From positions 1,178,001-1,242,000 of the forward strand of contig NZ_QMEK01000001.1 in assembly GCF_003390845.1 (NCBI RefSeq): 64,000 nt of DNA, given 5' to 3'. Both the position numbers and the translations under genes were made by a program. Below, one piece after another: positions 1-9,136 of the stretch. The notes under the pieces are model-generated. The model was not told where the DNA came from and searched no databases. It worked only from the letters and a program-made list of their open reading frames with translations. Source of the stretch: Tropicimonas sp. IMCC34043. Its GTDB lineage: Bacteria > Pseudomonadota > Alphaproteobacteria > Rhodobacterales > Rhodobacteraceae. Each line of letters starts with the position of its first letter. Position 1 is the first letter of the stretch.

Positions 1-315
1 CAGCCCGGTGTGCACGCGCATGTGGCGATGGCGGCGATCCCAGTCGAGCCGCTGGCGCAGCGTCGTGCCCACAGGTGGCAGCGCAGTGCCCGGCTCGGGC
101 AGAAGAACGATCGCCTCACCCTCGCCTTTCACCGCCTCGGCGATCGCAAGGCTGCCCCCGTCCCAGTCGAGCCAGCCGGCGTCGCCCGGCTGGCCGCCGC
201 CGCGCGGATAGAAGATCGTGGCGTCGAGAACGATGCCGCCCTCGGCGGTCACGGCCTCGACGCGGCCCTCGGCCTCGGCGGCATAGGCGTCGTTGCGGAA
301 CAGCGGTTCGGTCAT
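1..315 (-). CDS. Alanyl-tRNA editing protein, AlaX type (3' part cut by window edge)
   Basis: Probable trans-editing enzyme that hydrolyses mischarged Ser/Gly-tRNA(Ala). The 105 visible residues begin MTEPLFRND and contain the AlaRS second-additional-domain signature FYPRGGGQPGD at about residues 35-45. The zinc-site region RHMRVHTG lies at the window edge; the first ligand is normally the HxxxH just beyond it. No stop is seen because the gene runs off base 1. The ATG overlaps the TGA of the upstream mscS gene by four bases (ATGA), so it is probably translated from the same message. A free-standing AlaX fits better than full alanyl-tRNA synthetase because the catalytic domain is absent before this domain. 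Confidence 0.85.
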   Translation of the reverse strand, partial: MTEPLFRNDAYAAEAEGRVEAVTAEGGIVLDATIFYPRGGGQPGDAGWLDWDGGSLAIAEAVKGEGEAIVLLPEPGTALPPVGTTLRQRLDWDRRHRHMRVHTGL

Positions 316-2831
316 GTTTCATCCTCCGGCGAAAGATTTGCCACGGCATCGCCCGATGCGGGCAGCTCGGGCATGGAATCGGGCGCGACCGGCGCGGTTG
401 CCGTGATGCCGGCCGGGGCGGCGACGCCGGGGCGCGGCCGCAGTGCTTCGGCGTTGCGCACCCAGATGTCGCGCTGCGGGAACGGGATCTCGATCCCGGC
501 TTCGGCAAAGCGCTCGGCGATGCGATGGTTCAGTTCGGTCCGCGTGCCGAGGCCGAAGTTGATGTCGCGCAGGATCACCCGCATCTCGAAATCGAGCGAA
601 TTGTCCCCGAAGCCCTGGAAGACGATCAGGGGCGGCGGGTTGACGATGACCAGCGGATGGGCCTCGGCGATCTCTTGCAGGATCTCGGCCACCTTTCGGG
701 TGTCCGAACCATAGGCCACGCCGACGGTCAGGATCAGCCGGCCGGTGAGGTTGCCGCGGGTCCAGTTGGTGACCTGGGAGGTGATGAAATCCGAGTTCGG
801 GACGATGACGTCGGTCCGGTCGAAGGTCTCGACGGTGGTTGCGCGAACCGAGATCTTGCGCACCGTCCCCATGACGCCGCCGACCTCGACCCAGTCGCCT
901 TCGCTGACCGGCCGCTCCATCAGCAGGATCAGCCCCGAGACGAAGTTCGATACGATGTTCTGCAGCCCGAAGCCGACACCGACCGACAGGGCGCCCGCGA
1001 CGAAGGCGAGGCTCGACAGGTTCAGCCCCGCGACCGAAACCGCCACCAGCCCCGCAATCGAGATCCCGAGATAGCCGACGCCCGAGTTGACCGCGCTTTG
1101 CGCCCCGGGGTCGAGCCGCGTGCGCGGAAGGATCGAGGTTCGCATCACGCCCTGAAGCAGCTTGGTTACGGAATAGCCGATCAGGAAGATCACAAGCAGC
1201 GAGAAGGCCGCCGAAAGCGATACCTTTGTGCCGCCGAGTTCCACCCCGTCCTGAAGTTTCAGCCAGATCTCGGCCAGATCCGCCTGGCGCACGCCCCAGA
1301 TCACCGCCAGAAGCGGCACCGCGGACAACACGATCAGCACGTTGAACAGCACCGGCCACAGGCTGTCGCCGTCCCGGGACGATGGCAGGAACAGGTTGAA
1401 CAGCCGGGTCGACAGGCGTTGAAGGAAGTTGATCAGCGCCAGCAGTGCCAGCGACAGCGCGGGGGACAGCGTCAGATAGATCCCGGCCTGCGAATAGCCG
1501 AGCATCGCCACGACCGGGCCGGCGATGGCAAAGATCCTGCCCGCCCGGCCAATCAAATGATAAACGCCGTCGATGAAGCTGCGCTCGGCACTGACCGGCA
1601 CGGTCTCGTCCCTGCCCGTCGGGCGAGCGCCCTCCTCTGTTGCACCGGAGGGAACCAGACTCTTGTCGGCATGCGAGATCAGAAGCCCGGACAACCCCCA
1701 AAGACAGATCGCCGACAGCAGGACCAGCGGAATGCGCAGGATCACCTCCGTGGCGTGTTCGAGAATGAACAGTTTGCTCAGGTTCTGGACTACCAGGAAC
1801 AGCGCGAACAGGATCCCCAGCGCCATGAAGTAGAACCGGCCACGCCGCCTTTCCTTGAAGGTCAGATCGAACATGCTGGGCCAGTTGGAATCGTAGGGGA
1901 AAGTCTGGCCGCCAAGCCAGCGCGCCAGAAAGACCGACAGGCCCATGCTCGGGATAAGCTGCACCAGCTCCACCCCGCGTGCGCCGAACATCGAGGTTGC
2001 CAGCAGCGCTGCGGTCAACAGGAACACCCCGATGAAGGGCACCACGACCTGACCGAGCGACATCAGCATCGCGCCGACGATACCGCGTTCGCTGCCGCGG
2101 CCGCGGTTGATCATCCACTGCGCTGCGCGCTCGAACCACAACCGGCCCCGCCACAGGAACAGGACCGCAAGAAACACCAGCACGCCGATTACCGGCAGGT
2201 TCTGCCGCAGCAGGACCCTCTCGCTGCGCAGATTCATGGCCGAGGTCGTCTCGTTCACCAGGACCCGCGCCAGTCCGGCCAGGTCTCCGATCCCCTTGCG
2301 CAGGTTCATCGGGTTCAGCGGCGAGGGCCCGCGTTGCAAAAGCTGGCTTCTCTGGCGTTCGCGCAGCAGCGTGTCGAGATCGGAGATCATCCCGTTCGCC
2401 CGCGCCAGCGCCTCGTTTGCGATGCGCACCGGGGCGATCAGGTCCTGATACTGTTTCTGCAGTTCCGCGCGCCGCGCGGCCAGTTCCTCGTCTTCGGTCT
2501 CGCCATCGGTCGGCGGCGGGCCAAGCGCCGCGATCTGACCCTCAAGCGTCGCGATGCGCGAGGCATTCTGCTGCTCGGCTTTCTGCAACTTCGCCCGCCA
2601 GACAACCAGATCGGCGCGAAGTTGCTCGAAGGCGGCGTCCGATGCCTTGGCATCGCTCAGGGATTGCTCGGCCCGGATGGCCGTCTTTTCCCAGGCGTCG
2701 AAGTCGGCCGGCTCGTCCTGGCCTGTGGTCAGTTCGTCGGCGGCGTGGACCGGCAGGCAAAAGCCCGACGTCGTGACCGCAACGGCAATCAGCAGGATGC
2801 GTAGCCAGACCGCGATCCGCGCCATTGTCAT
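312..2831 (-). CDS. Large MscS-family mechanosensitive channel (DUF3772-type periplasmic domain)
   Basis: Inner-membrane channel expected to open on hypo-osmotic stress. The 839-residue product has a signal peptide (residues 1 to about 30, ending PVHAAD) and a charged periplasmic coiled-coil region to about residue 200. A series of hydrophobic segments follows, then the MscS pore helix and beta domain at about residues 570-797. Motifs include the glycine/alanine-rich TM3 (GALSVGVGFGLQNIVSNF), the MERPVSEGDWVEV strand and VPNSDFI. It is much longer than E. coli MscS and resembles the MscK/YbiO size class. The ATG at 2831 overlaps the cysK stop (ATGA) and the stop overlaps the alaX start, so it sits inside a coupled operon. 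The channel call is firm; gating properties cannot be read from sequence. Confidence 0.9.
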   Translation of the reverse strand: MTMARIAVWLRILLIAVAVTTSGFCLPVHAADELTTGQDEPADFDAWEKTAIRAEQSLSDAKASDAAFEQLRADLVVWRAKLQKAEQQNASRIATLEGQIAALGPPPTDGETEDEELAARRAELQKQYQDLIAPVRIANEALARANGMISDLDTLLRERQRSQLLQRGPSPLNPMNLRKGIGDLAGLARVLVNETTSAMNLRSERVLLRQNLPVIGVLVFLAVLFLWRGRLWFERAAQWMINRGRGSERGIVGAMLMSLGQVVVPFIGVFLLTAALLATSMFGARGVELVQLIPSMGLSVFLARWLGGQTFPYDSNWPSMFDLTFKERRRGRFYFMALGILFALFLVVQNLSKLFILEHATEVILRIPLVLLSAICLWGLSGLLISHADKSLVPSGATEEGARPTGRDETVPVSAERSFIDGVYHLIGRAGRIFAIAGPVVAMLGYSQAGIYLTLSPALSLALLALINFLQRLSTRLFNLFLPSSRDGDSLWPVLFNVLIVLSAVPLLAVIWGVRQADLAEIWLKLQDGVELGGTKVSLSAAFSLLVIFLIGYSVTKLLQGVMRTSILPRTRLDPGAQSAVNSGVGYLGISIAGLVAVSVAGLNLSSLAFVAGALSVGVGFGLQNIVSNFVSGLILLMERPVSEGDWVEVGGVMGTVRKISVRATTVETFDRTDVIVPNSDFITSQVTNWTRGNLTGRLILTVGVAYGSDTRKVAEILQEIAEAHPLVIVNPPPLIVFQGFGDNSLDFEMRVILRDINFGLGTRTELNHRIAERFAEAGIEIPFPQRDIWVRNAEALRPRPGVAAPAGITATAPVAPDSMPELPASGDAVANLSPEDET

Positions 2832-3865
2832 GCGCCTTCGAAGACGTCTGGCAGGTCGCGACCGGCTCCGGGTTCCAGCCAGTGCGGCACGGGCAGTCCC
2901 TTGTCGTGCAGGAAGGCAGGGTTGAAGAGCTTTGACTGATAGCGCGTGCCATAGTCGCAAAGCACGGTGACGACGGTGTGGCCCGGCCCCATCGCGCGCG
3001 CCATGCGGATCGCGCCGGCAACATTGATCCCCGAGGAACCGCCCAGGCACAGCCCTTCGGTCTGCAGCAGATCGAACACCACGGGCAGCGCCTCGGCATC
3101 GGGGATGTTGAAGGACATGTCGGGCGTGAACCCCTCGAGGTTCGCGGTGATCCGCCCCTGCCCGATCCCTTCGGTGATCGAACTGCCCTCGGCCTTCATC
3201 TCGCCCGTGGTGTAAAAGCTGTGCAGCGCCGCGCCATCGGGATCGGCCAGCCCGATCTTGACCCCCTTCGGCTGCAGCGCCATGGCGACGCCCGCAAGCG
3301 TTCCGCCAGAGCCCACGGCACAGATGAACCCGTCAACCTTGCCGTCCGTCTGGGTCCAGATCTCGGGCCCCGTCGTCTCGACATGGGCTTGGCGGTTGGC
3401 AACGTTGTCGAACTGGTTGGCCCAGATCGCGCCCTTCGGCTCGGTGGCCGCCAGCGCCGCGGCCAGACGGCCGGAATAGCGCACATAGTTATCGGGGTGG
3501 CGATAGGGTCGCGCTGGCACTTCGACCAGTTCGGCCCCCGCCAGCCGCAGCATGTCCTTCTTTTCCTGGCTTTGCGTATCGGGGATCACGATCACGGTCC
3601 GAAACCCCATCGAGGCGCCGACCAGCGCAAGCCCGATGCCGGTGTTGCCGGCCGTGCCCTCGACAATCGTGCCGCCCGGCAGCAGCGTGCCGCGCTCGAT
3701 TGCGTCGCGGATGATATAAAGCGCCGCGCGATCCTTGACCGATTGACCGGGATTGAGGAATTCGGCCTTGCCGAGGATGTCGCAGCCCGTCGCCTCGCTT
3801 GCCGCACGAAGCCGGATCAGCGGCGTGTTGCCCACGGCCGCTGCAAGATCGGTCCTGATGTCCAT
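2828..3865 (-). CDS. cysK: Cysteine synthase A (O-acetylserine sulfhydrylase)
   Basis: PLP-dependent enzyme that makes L-cysteine from O-acetylserine and sulfide in the cytoplasm. The 345-residue product shows the PLP-lysine region NPGQSVKDRAA (about residues 42-52), the substrate loop EGTAGNTGIG and the phosphate-binding GGSSGIN near the C terminus. It starts at ATG 3865 behind GGGAGAG; an upstream extension has no comparable ribosome site. Its neighbour upstream is the TrgB-like GGCT/Nudix gene. In Rhodobacter sphaeroides, trgAB-cysK is a locus known for high-level tellurite resistance, and the trgB-cysK order is preserved here. It is about 30 residues longer than E. coli CysK, as is usual for this alphaproteobacterial subgroup. 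Cystathionine beta-synthase-like activity cannot be excluded. Confidence 0.9.
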   Translation of the reverse strand: MDIRTDLAAAVGNTPLIRLRAASEATGCDILGKAEFLNPGQSVKDRAALYIIRDAIERGTLLPGGTIVEGTAGNTGIGLALVGASMGFRTVIVIPDTQSQEKKDMLRLAGAELVEVPARPYRHPDNYVRYSGRLAAALAATEPKGAIWANQFDNVANRQAHVETTGPEIWTQTDGKVDGFICAVGSGGTLAGVAMALQPKGVKIGLADPDGAALHSFYTTGEMKAEGSSITEGIGQGRITANLEGFTPDMSFNIPDAEALPVVFDLLQTEGLCLGGSSGINVAGAIRMARAMGPGHTVVTVLCDYGTRYQSKLFNPAFLHDKGLPVPHWLEPGAGRDLPDVFEGA

Positions 3866-3917
3866 TGCTGCTCTCCCTCGGTTGATGCTGTCCTTGCTAG
3901 CCGAGGGGTCGCCGGTG

Positions 3918-5048
3918 TCAACTCGCCGACCGCAGCGCGTCACGCATTCGTGCCAGCTGCAGCAGCAGCAGGATCAGCGGGCCGACGTTGATCTCGCCAC
4001 TGTCGATCAGCGCCATCGCAGCGTCAAACGAGATGACGTGGCTGCGAATATCCTCGCCTTCGACCTCGAGCCCGCCCAGATGCCCCGCCGCCTCGTCGGG
4101 CAGATCGGCCGTGGCGACATAGGCAAACAGGAACTCGCTTTTGGCGCCGGGGGTCGGATAATACTTCCCGACCAGCGTCAGCGCCGTCAACTCCAGCCCC
4201 GCCTCTTCGACCGCTTCCCGCCGTGCCGTCTGTTCCGGTGTCTCGCCGCCGTCGATGCGGCCTGCGATCGGCTCCAGAAGCCAGGGCTGAGCATCGCCGC
4301 GAGCATAGGGCCCGGCGCGGAACTGTTCGACCAGCAGCACGCGGTCGCGCACGGGATCATAGGGCAGCACCGTCACCGCATCGGCAGAAATGAACGCCGA
4401 ACGGTTCACCTGTTCGCCGTATTCGCCCGAGAACTTGCGATGGGAAAAATCGTATTCCTCGACCGAGAAGAACCGCGAATAGACCAGCGAGCGCTGATCC
4501 AGCCGCACATCCTCGGGCGTGGCGCTGCGGCGCAGGGTGGTCGGTGCGGCCATGCGGGCGTTCAACCGCGCCTGCGCCCGGGCGCGAAGCGGCCCGAACC
4601 GGCGGGCGACATCGGCTGCGGGGCGGGCATCCATGTCGGCCATGATCTCTTCGGCGGTCAGGCAAGTCAGCGGTCCCCAACGGTCCACCCAGTCCTGCAG
4701 CACCCAAGGGGCGCCGGGGGTCAGCCCGGCCTCGACATGCACGAACATCTGCGCCGCAACAGTGCCTGCGTCGGTCAGGACCTCGACCGGTTCCAGACGG
4801 CAGTCGAGGCTCTGCTCGTAATAGTCCAACCGCCGAAGCGCCGCCTCTTCCGCCGCCTCCAGCAGCAGGCCCTCGGCATCGGCCCCCGATTCCTGCAGGA
4901 TCAGTGGAAACGGCTCTCCCTTGGCCCAGACCACGCGGTGATCCTTCAGAACGGCGGGCCGCAGCATCGGGTCCTCGCCGCCCAGCACCAGCTTCAGCAG
5001 CGGGGCATGGCAGAGCGTGCCATAAAGAAATATTGCTGTCGGTTTCAT
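3918..5048 (-). CDS. trgB: TrgB-like fusion: gamma-glutamylcyclotransferase-fold domain plus Nudix hydrolase
   Basis: A two-domain protein of 376 residues. Residues 1 to about 110 match the GGCT/AIG2 fold (FLYGTL start, then a pyroglutamate-type pocket ending LRRLDYYEQ). Residues about 195-376 form an ADP-ribose-pyrophosphatase-like Nudix domain with a complete Nudix box at about 267-288 (GGET...RREAVEEAGLEL). Likely activities are hydrolysis of ADP-sugars and cyclisation or amine-transfer chemistry on gamma-glutamyl substrates. Neither is proven for this protein. It is 52 bases upstream of cysK, matching the tellurite-resistance trgB-cysK pair of R. sphaeroides. No trgA-like membrane gene is adjacent. 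ATG 5048 gives the natural start of the GGCT fold. Confidence 0.8.
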   Translation of the reverse strand: MKPTAIFLYGTLCHAPLLKLVLGGEDPMLRPAVLKDHRVVWAKGEPFPLILQESGADAEGLLLEAAEEAALRRLDYYEQSLDCRLEPVEVLTDAGTVAAQMFVHVEAGLTPGAPWVLQDWVDRWGPLTCLTAEEIMADMDARPAADVARRFGPLRARAQARLNARMAAPTTLRRSATPEDVRLDQRSLVYSRFFSVEEYDFSHRKFSGEYGEQVNRSAFISADAVTVLPYDPVRDRVLLVEQFRAGPYARGDAQPWLLEPIAGRIDGGETPEQTARREAVEEAGLELTALTLVGKYYPTPGAKSEFLFAYVATADLPDEAAGHLGGLEVEGEDIRSHVISFDAAMALIDSGEINVGPLILLLLQLARMRDALRSAS

Positions 5049-5167
5049 GATGTCATCCGCCCACGGGGCTTGCCCGGACCCGCGGCCGTTCCGGCCGCTT
5101 TCGCCAGATCGGGTAACACCCGGCACAGGCCCGCCGCAAGTGTCCGATCATCGCAGGTCGCGCAGGA

Positions 5168-6394
5168 TCAGGCGCTGCCGCTCCCTGTTTCGTGGCCGAG
5201 GGTAATCTGGGTCACGTCGCAATTGCCCGACGCGAATGCCGCCGCACAGGCGCAGAGATAGAACTCCCACATCCGCCGGAACCGCTCGTCAAAGCCAAGC
5301 CTGGCCACCTCGTCCCAACGTTCCGAAAAGGTCCGGTGCCAGTGCCGCAGCGTGCGGCTGTAACTGTCGCCGAATTCGACCGACCCAATGACCGAAAGCC
5401 CCGCCTTTTCGACCTCGGCGCGCAGCACGGACGGACTGGGCAACATGCCACCCGGAAAAATGTATTTCTGAATGAAATCGACGCCTTTTCGATAGATCTC
5501 AAAGCGGCGGTCCTGCACCGTGATGATCTGCAGGCTCGCCTTGCGTTCCGGTTTAAGGCAGTCTCTCAAAGTCTTGAAATAGATGGGCCAATACTTCTCG
5601 CCCACCGCCTCGAACATCTCGATCGAGGCGATGCCGTCATAATGGCCCGCCTCGTCGCGATAATCCTGCATCCGGATCTCGACCCGGTCCTGCAGACCCT
5701 CCCGCGCAATCCGGGCCTGCGCGAAATCGTGCTGGGCCCGGCTGATCGTCAGCCCCGTCACCTTCAGCCCGCGGGCCTTTGCGGCATGTTCGGCGAACCC
5801 GCCCCAGCCGCAGCCGATTTCGAGCAGATGGTCCCCCGGACCAACCTCCATCCGGTCGAGCAGACTGTCGTATTTGCGGGTCTGGGCGGCTTCGAGGCTT
5901 TCGGCGCCGTGATCGAACCGGGCCGAGGAATAGGTCATCGTACGGTCGAGCCAGAGCGCATAGAACTCGTTGCCAAGGTCATAGTGGCTGGCAATGTTGC
6001 GCCGCGCCTGGGTCCGGCTGTTGTCGCGCAGGCGAAACCGCAGGTTCTCATAGAGCCGGACCAGCGCCATGCCGGGAAACCCGTCATAGATCTCGTCCCC
6101 GGCCAAGTGGATATAGTCGAGGAATGCCTGCAGGTCGGGGGTGGTCCACCAGCCGTCGACATAGGCCTCGCAGAATCCCAGATCGCCCTCGCGCACGAGG
6201 CGCGCCAGAACGTCGGGATTGACGATGTCGATCCGTGCCTCGGGCCCTGCCGCCGGCCCCAGGGCGCGAAACACCCGGCCGTCCGGCAGCACGAAGTCGA
6301 GCCGACCGCACCCGAAGCGACATGCACTGTCGAAGACATGCGAGAAGTAGCGTGGCAGACCGGTCTCGCCCGCGGTTGTGGTCAGGATCTCCAT
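5168..6394 (-). CDS. cfa: Cyclopropane-fatty-acyl-phospholipid synthase family methyltransferase
   Basis: SAM-dependent enzyme that methylenates or methylates unsaturated acyl chains of membrane phospholipids. The 408-residue product has an N-terminal lipid-binding region, the substrate motif ASHYDLGNEFYALWLD at about residues 135-150, and the SAM loop LEIGCGWGGF at 191-200. The stretch usually read TMTYSCAYF is TMTYSSARF here, so the usual cysteine is serine. A strong GGAGGCGAC ribosome site precedes ATG 6394. It lies 65 bases downstream of the photolyase gene, and in R. sphaeroides photolyase and Cfa-like genes are linked to the singlet-oxygen response, so a shared photooxidative role is plausible. 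Alternative product chemistry, such as furan-fatty-acid precursors or methyl branches, is possible within the family. Confidence 0.87.
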   Translation of the reverse strand: MEILTTTAGETGLPRYFSHVFDSACRFGCGRLDFVLPDGRVFRALGPAAGPEARIDIVNPDVLARLVREGDLGFCEAYVDGWWTTPDLQAFLDYIHLAGDEIYDGFPGMALVRLYENLRFRLRDNSRTQARRNIASHYDLGNEFYALWLDRTMTYSSARFDHGAESLEAAQTRKYDSLLDRMEVGPGDHLLEIGCGWGGFAEHAAKARGLKVTGLTISRAQHDFAQARIAREGLQDRVEIRMQDYRDEAGHYDGIASIEMFEAVGEKYWPIYFKTLRDCLKPERKASLQIITVQDRRFEIYRKGVDFIQKYIFPGGMLPSPSVLRAEVEKAGLSVIGSVEFGDSYSRTLRHWHRTFSERWDEVARLGFDERFRRMWEFYLCACAAAFASGNCDVTQITLGHETGSGSA

Positions 6395-6459
6395 GTCGCC
6401 TCCGGCAGAACGGGCTACTGGTCGCTCCAACTCATAAAACGGCGCCGGCCCCGTCTGCG

Positions 6460-7890
6460 TCAAGCGTCCTGCTTGAACCGCTGATAAGCGTCCAGCGCGC
6501 GTTTGCGCCCAACGTCGAGCGCCACCACAGGTTTCGCGGGATAGCTGTCGCCGGGGCCGAGGCCCCAGCGCTGTGGCACGGCGCGGAAGAACGCCAGCGC
6601 GGTTTCGGGCGGATCGGCCTGACCCTCGGCGATCCAGCGCCGGACATAGGCGCCATCGGGATCGAACCGGGCGCGCTGGGTTTCGGGGTTGAAGATCCGG
6701 AAGAACGGCGCGGCGTCGGGGCCGCTGCCCGCAACCCATTGCCAGCCCATCGCGTTGTTGGCCGGGTCCCAGTCGACCAGATGGTCCTCGAACCAGTGCA
6801 GGCCGATCCGCCAATGCGCCAGCAGATGCTTGGTAAGGTAGCTCGCCGCCACCATCCGGGCGCGATTGTGCATGGTGCCCGTCACCTGCATCTCGCGCAT
6901 GCCCGCGTCGACCAGCGGCACGCCGGTGCGGCCCTGTTTCCAGGCCAGAACCTCGGGGCGGTCGGGGGTGTCGTCCCAGGGAAACCCATCCCAGTCTGCC
7001 CGCCAGTTGCCGGTCAGAAGCGCTGGCGTATGAAAGGCCAGATGATGGGCAAAGTCGCGCCAGGCGAGCTGGCGCAGGAACGCCTCGGCGCCCTGACGGC
7101 CCTGCGCGCGCGCGGCAAGCCCGGCCTGCCACAGCCGGCGGATGCCGATCTCTCCCAGTGCCAGATGGGCGCCGAGCCCCGAGGTGCCGTCGCGGTCGAT
7201 CCGGTCGCGGTCGGCGCCATAGTCGTCGACCGGCCCGTCGAGGAAGGCCGCCAGCCGCTCCTCGGCGGCCGCCTCGCCGATGCGGGCATGGGCCGCGACC
7301 ACCTCGCCCCCACGTCGCATCGCCGTGCCAAGCTGCCAGTCCTCCAGCGCCTCGGAGCCGGGCCATCGCGGCGGCGCGGCAAGCGTCGCAGGCGTCGGGG
7401 CGGGGGCTGCGGCGCCACGGGCGCGCAGCGCCTTCCAGAACGGGGTGAACACCCGGTATGGGCCGCCCTGCCCGGTCGCAATCTCCCATGGCTCGGCCAG
7501 CAGGGTGCCGGCGAAGCTCTTCGCCTCCAGCCCCCGTTGTTTCAGCGCGGCCTTGAGCGCGGTGTCACGGTCGCGCGGCGCGGCCTCGTAGAGACGGTTC
7601 CAGAAGATCGCGTCGGCCCCGGTTTCGGCGGCAAGGCCCGTCAGCACCTCGGACGCCGGGCCGCTGCGCAGGATCAACCGCGATCCGACCGATTGCAGCG
7701 CGTGATCGAAACACCCAAGCGCCCGGCCAAGCCGCCATTTCGGCGCCGCTCCCAGCGCATCGACCAGCGGATCGCGGACAAAGACCGGGATCACCGGGCG
7801 GCCGGTTGCGGCGGCGGCCGCCAGCGCGGGGTTGTCACCCAGCCGAAAATCCCGGCGCAGCCACAGCAGGATCGGCCCGGCCGCGCTCAT
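6460..7890 (-). CDS. phrB: Deoxyribodipyrimidine photolyase (cryptochrome/photolyase family)
   Basis: Light-driven repair of UV-induced pyrimidine dimers using FAD and an antenna chromophore. The 476-residue product opens with the photolyase N terminus LLWLRRDFRLGDNPAL (residues about 7-22). The C-terminal FAD domain carries GVPLVDAGMREM, HNRARMV, WRIGLHWFEDHLVDWDPANN and the W-rich RIFNPETQ region. Length is typical of class I CPD photolyases. ATG 7890 is chosen; a GTG one codon earlier is equally possible with GAGCGGG upstream. It begins 22 bases after the aminotransferase stop and is followed by cfa, so these probably share a transcript. CPD versus 6-4 specificity is not decided by the sequence read here, but the N-terminal pattern favours CPD. 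Confidence 0.92.
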   Translation of the reverse strand: MSAAGPILLWLRRDFRLGDNPALAAAAATGRPVIPVFVRDPLVDALGAAPKWRLGRALGCFDHALQSVGSRLILRSGPASEVLTGLAAETGADAIFWNRLYEAAPRDRDTALKAALKQRGLEAKSFAGTLLAEPWEIATGQGGPYRVFTPFWKALRARGAAAPAPTPATLAAPPRWPGSEALEDWQLGTAMRRGGEVVAAHARIGEAAAEERLAAFLDGPVDDYGADRDRIDRDGTSGLGAHLALGEIGIRRLWQAGLAARAQGRQGAEAFLRQLAWRDFAHHLAFHTPALLTGNWRADWDGFPWDDTPDRPEVLAWKQGRTGVPLVDAGMREMQVTGTMHNRARMVAASYLTKHLLAHWRIGLHWFEDHLVDWDPANNAMGWQWVAGSGPDAAPFFRIFNPETQRARFDPDGAYVRRWIAEGQADPPETALAFFRAVPQRWGLGPGDSYPAKPVVALDVGRKRALDAYQRFKQDA

Positions 7891-7912
7891 CACCCGCTCG
7901 TCGGTTCAGGGG

Positions 7913-9136
7913 TCACAGCACCGTGTCGAGGGCCGCGACCAGTTGGTCGACCTCTTCCGCTGTGGTGTAGTGGACAAAGCTCAGCCGCAGCACACCCGTT
8001 TCGAGGTCGACGCCAAGCGCCTCGAGCGGCCGCACGGCATAGAAATCGCCACCGCCCGCCATGATCCCGTGCGCCGACATCGCCTTTGCCACCTCGAACC
8101 CGGGACGGTCGAGCGCCAGCGCGATGGTCGGCGCCCGATCCTCGGCCCGGCGTGGACCGAGCAGCCGCACGTCATTGCGGTTGCCGAGATAGTCGAGCAG
8201 CGGCGCCATCAACGCGACTTCGTGGGCACGCATCAGGTCGTGCACCGCAACCGCGCGTTCGGTCAGCGTGCCCTTCAGCCCGTGATGATCTGCGAGCGCC
8301 TCGAGATAGTCCGCCATCCCGGCCGAGGCCGCGATCTGCGCGTGGTCAGGACCCGCGGGCGTGAATCGCTTGGTCGGGTAGCCTGCATTGAAAAAATGCG
8401 CCTGATTGGGCAGCTCGCCGGCCAGCCCGCGCCGGATCACCATCAGCCCCTGATGCGGCCCATAGGTCTTGTAGGCCGAAAACAGATAGATGTCGGCCCC
8501 AAGTGCGCCAACGTCGGGCCAGCCGTGCGGCGCATAGGACACCCCGTCGACACAGACGAATGCCCCGGCGGCATGGCAAAGCGCGGTGATCGCGGCGACA
8601 TCGTTGATCTCGCCCACCACGTTCGAGCAATGCGGGAAGCAGACCAGCCGGACGTTGCCGTCGTCGAGCAGCGGGCCAAGATCCGCGGGGTCGAGATGGC
8701 CGGTATCGCGGTCGATCTTCCATTCCCGGATCTCGATCCCCTCGCCCTCCAGCCGCCGCCAGACGCCCGAATTGGCCTCGTGATCCTGATTGGTCACCAC
8801 GATCGCCTCGCCGGGCGACATCCAGCGCCGCACCGCCTGCGCAAGGACATAGGTGTTCTGGCTGGTCGAGGGACCGAAGCTCAGCTCGTCCGCCTCGACC
8901 CCGAGGATCGCGGCCATCCGCACGCGGGCCTCGTCCATCTCGCCCCCCGCGGCATCGGAGGCCGCGAAGGCGCCATAGGGCTGCACTTTGCGTTCCCGGT
9001 AATAGCGGTCGAGCCGCGCGATCACGGGCCCGCAAGCATAGGAGCCGCCGGCATTTTCAAAGAACCCCTGCCCCTGAAGGGGGGGTTCGGAGAAGGCCGG
9101 GAACTGGGCCCGGACGAAATCGATATCGAGTCTCAT
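7913..9136 (-). CDS. Cysteine desulfurase-like class V aminotransferase (VC1184 subfamily)
   Basis: PLP-dependent fold-type I enzyme of 407 residues. Recognisable landmarks are FFENAGGSYACGPVI near the N terminus, SFGPSTSQNTYVLAQA, TNQDHEANSGVW, the cofactor aspartate region VCVDGVSYAPHGWPDV, and the Schiff-base lysine in LFSAYKTYGPHQG. This matches the subfamily often annotated as cysteine desulfurase-like (TIGR01976), which is not the IscS/SufS used for Fe-S assembly. No isc or suf genes are nearby. The substrate is unknown. ATG 9136 has only a weak ribosome site; a TTG start at 9172 is an alternative. It is the first gene of the minus-strand block with phrB and cfa and diverges from the methyltransferase at 9291. 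Confidence 0.82.
   Translation of the reverse strand: MRLDIDFVRAQFPAFSEPPLQGQGFFENAGGSYACGPVIARLDRYYRERKVQPYGAFAASDAAGGEMDEARVRMAAILGVEADELSFGPSTSQNTYVLAQAVRRWMSPGEAIVVTNQDHEANSGVWRRLEGEGIEIREWKIDRDTGHLDPADLGPLLDDGNVRLVCFPHCSNVVGEINDVAAITALCHAAGAFVCVDGVSYAPHGWPDVGALGADIYLFSAYKTYGPHQGLMVIRRGLAGELPNQAHFFNAGYPTKRFTPAGPDHAQIAASAGMADYLEALADHHGLKGTLTERAVAVHDLMRAHEVALMAPLLDYLGNRNDVRLLGPRRAEDRAPTIALALDRPGFEVAKAMSAHGIMAGGGDFYAVRPLEALGVDLETGVLRLSFVHYTTAEEVDQLVAALDTVL

Noticed and set aside
8-714. Plus-strand frames at the left edge
   Set aside because: They are shadows of the AlaX and MscS genes on the opposite strand; the minus-strand readings contain the GGGQPGD and MscS motifs.
75-2804. A 909-codon open frame antisense to the MscS gene
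   Set aside because: It is a mirror of the high-GC coding frame, rich in Arg/Gln/Asp with no domain pattern; the opposite strand encodes a clear MscS protein. The same applies to long antisense frames over trkA/trkH, ntrY and the MFS gene.
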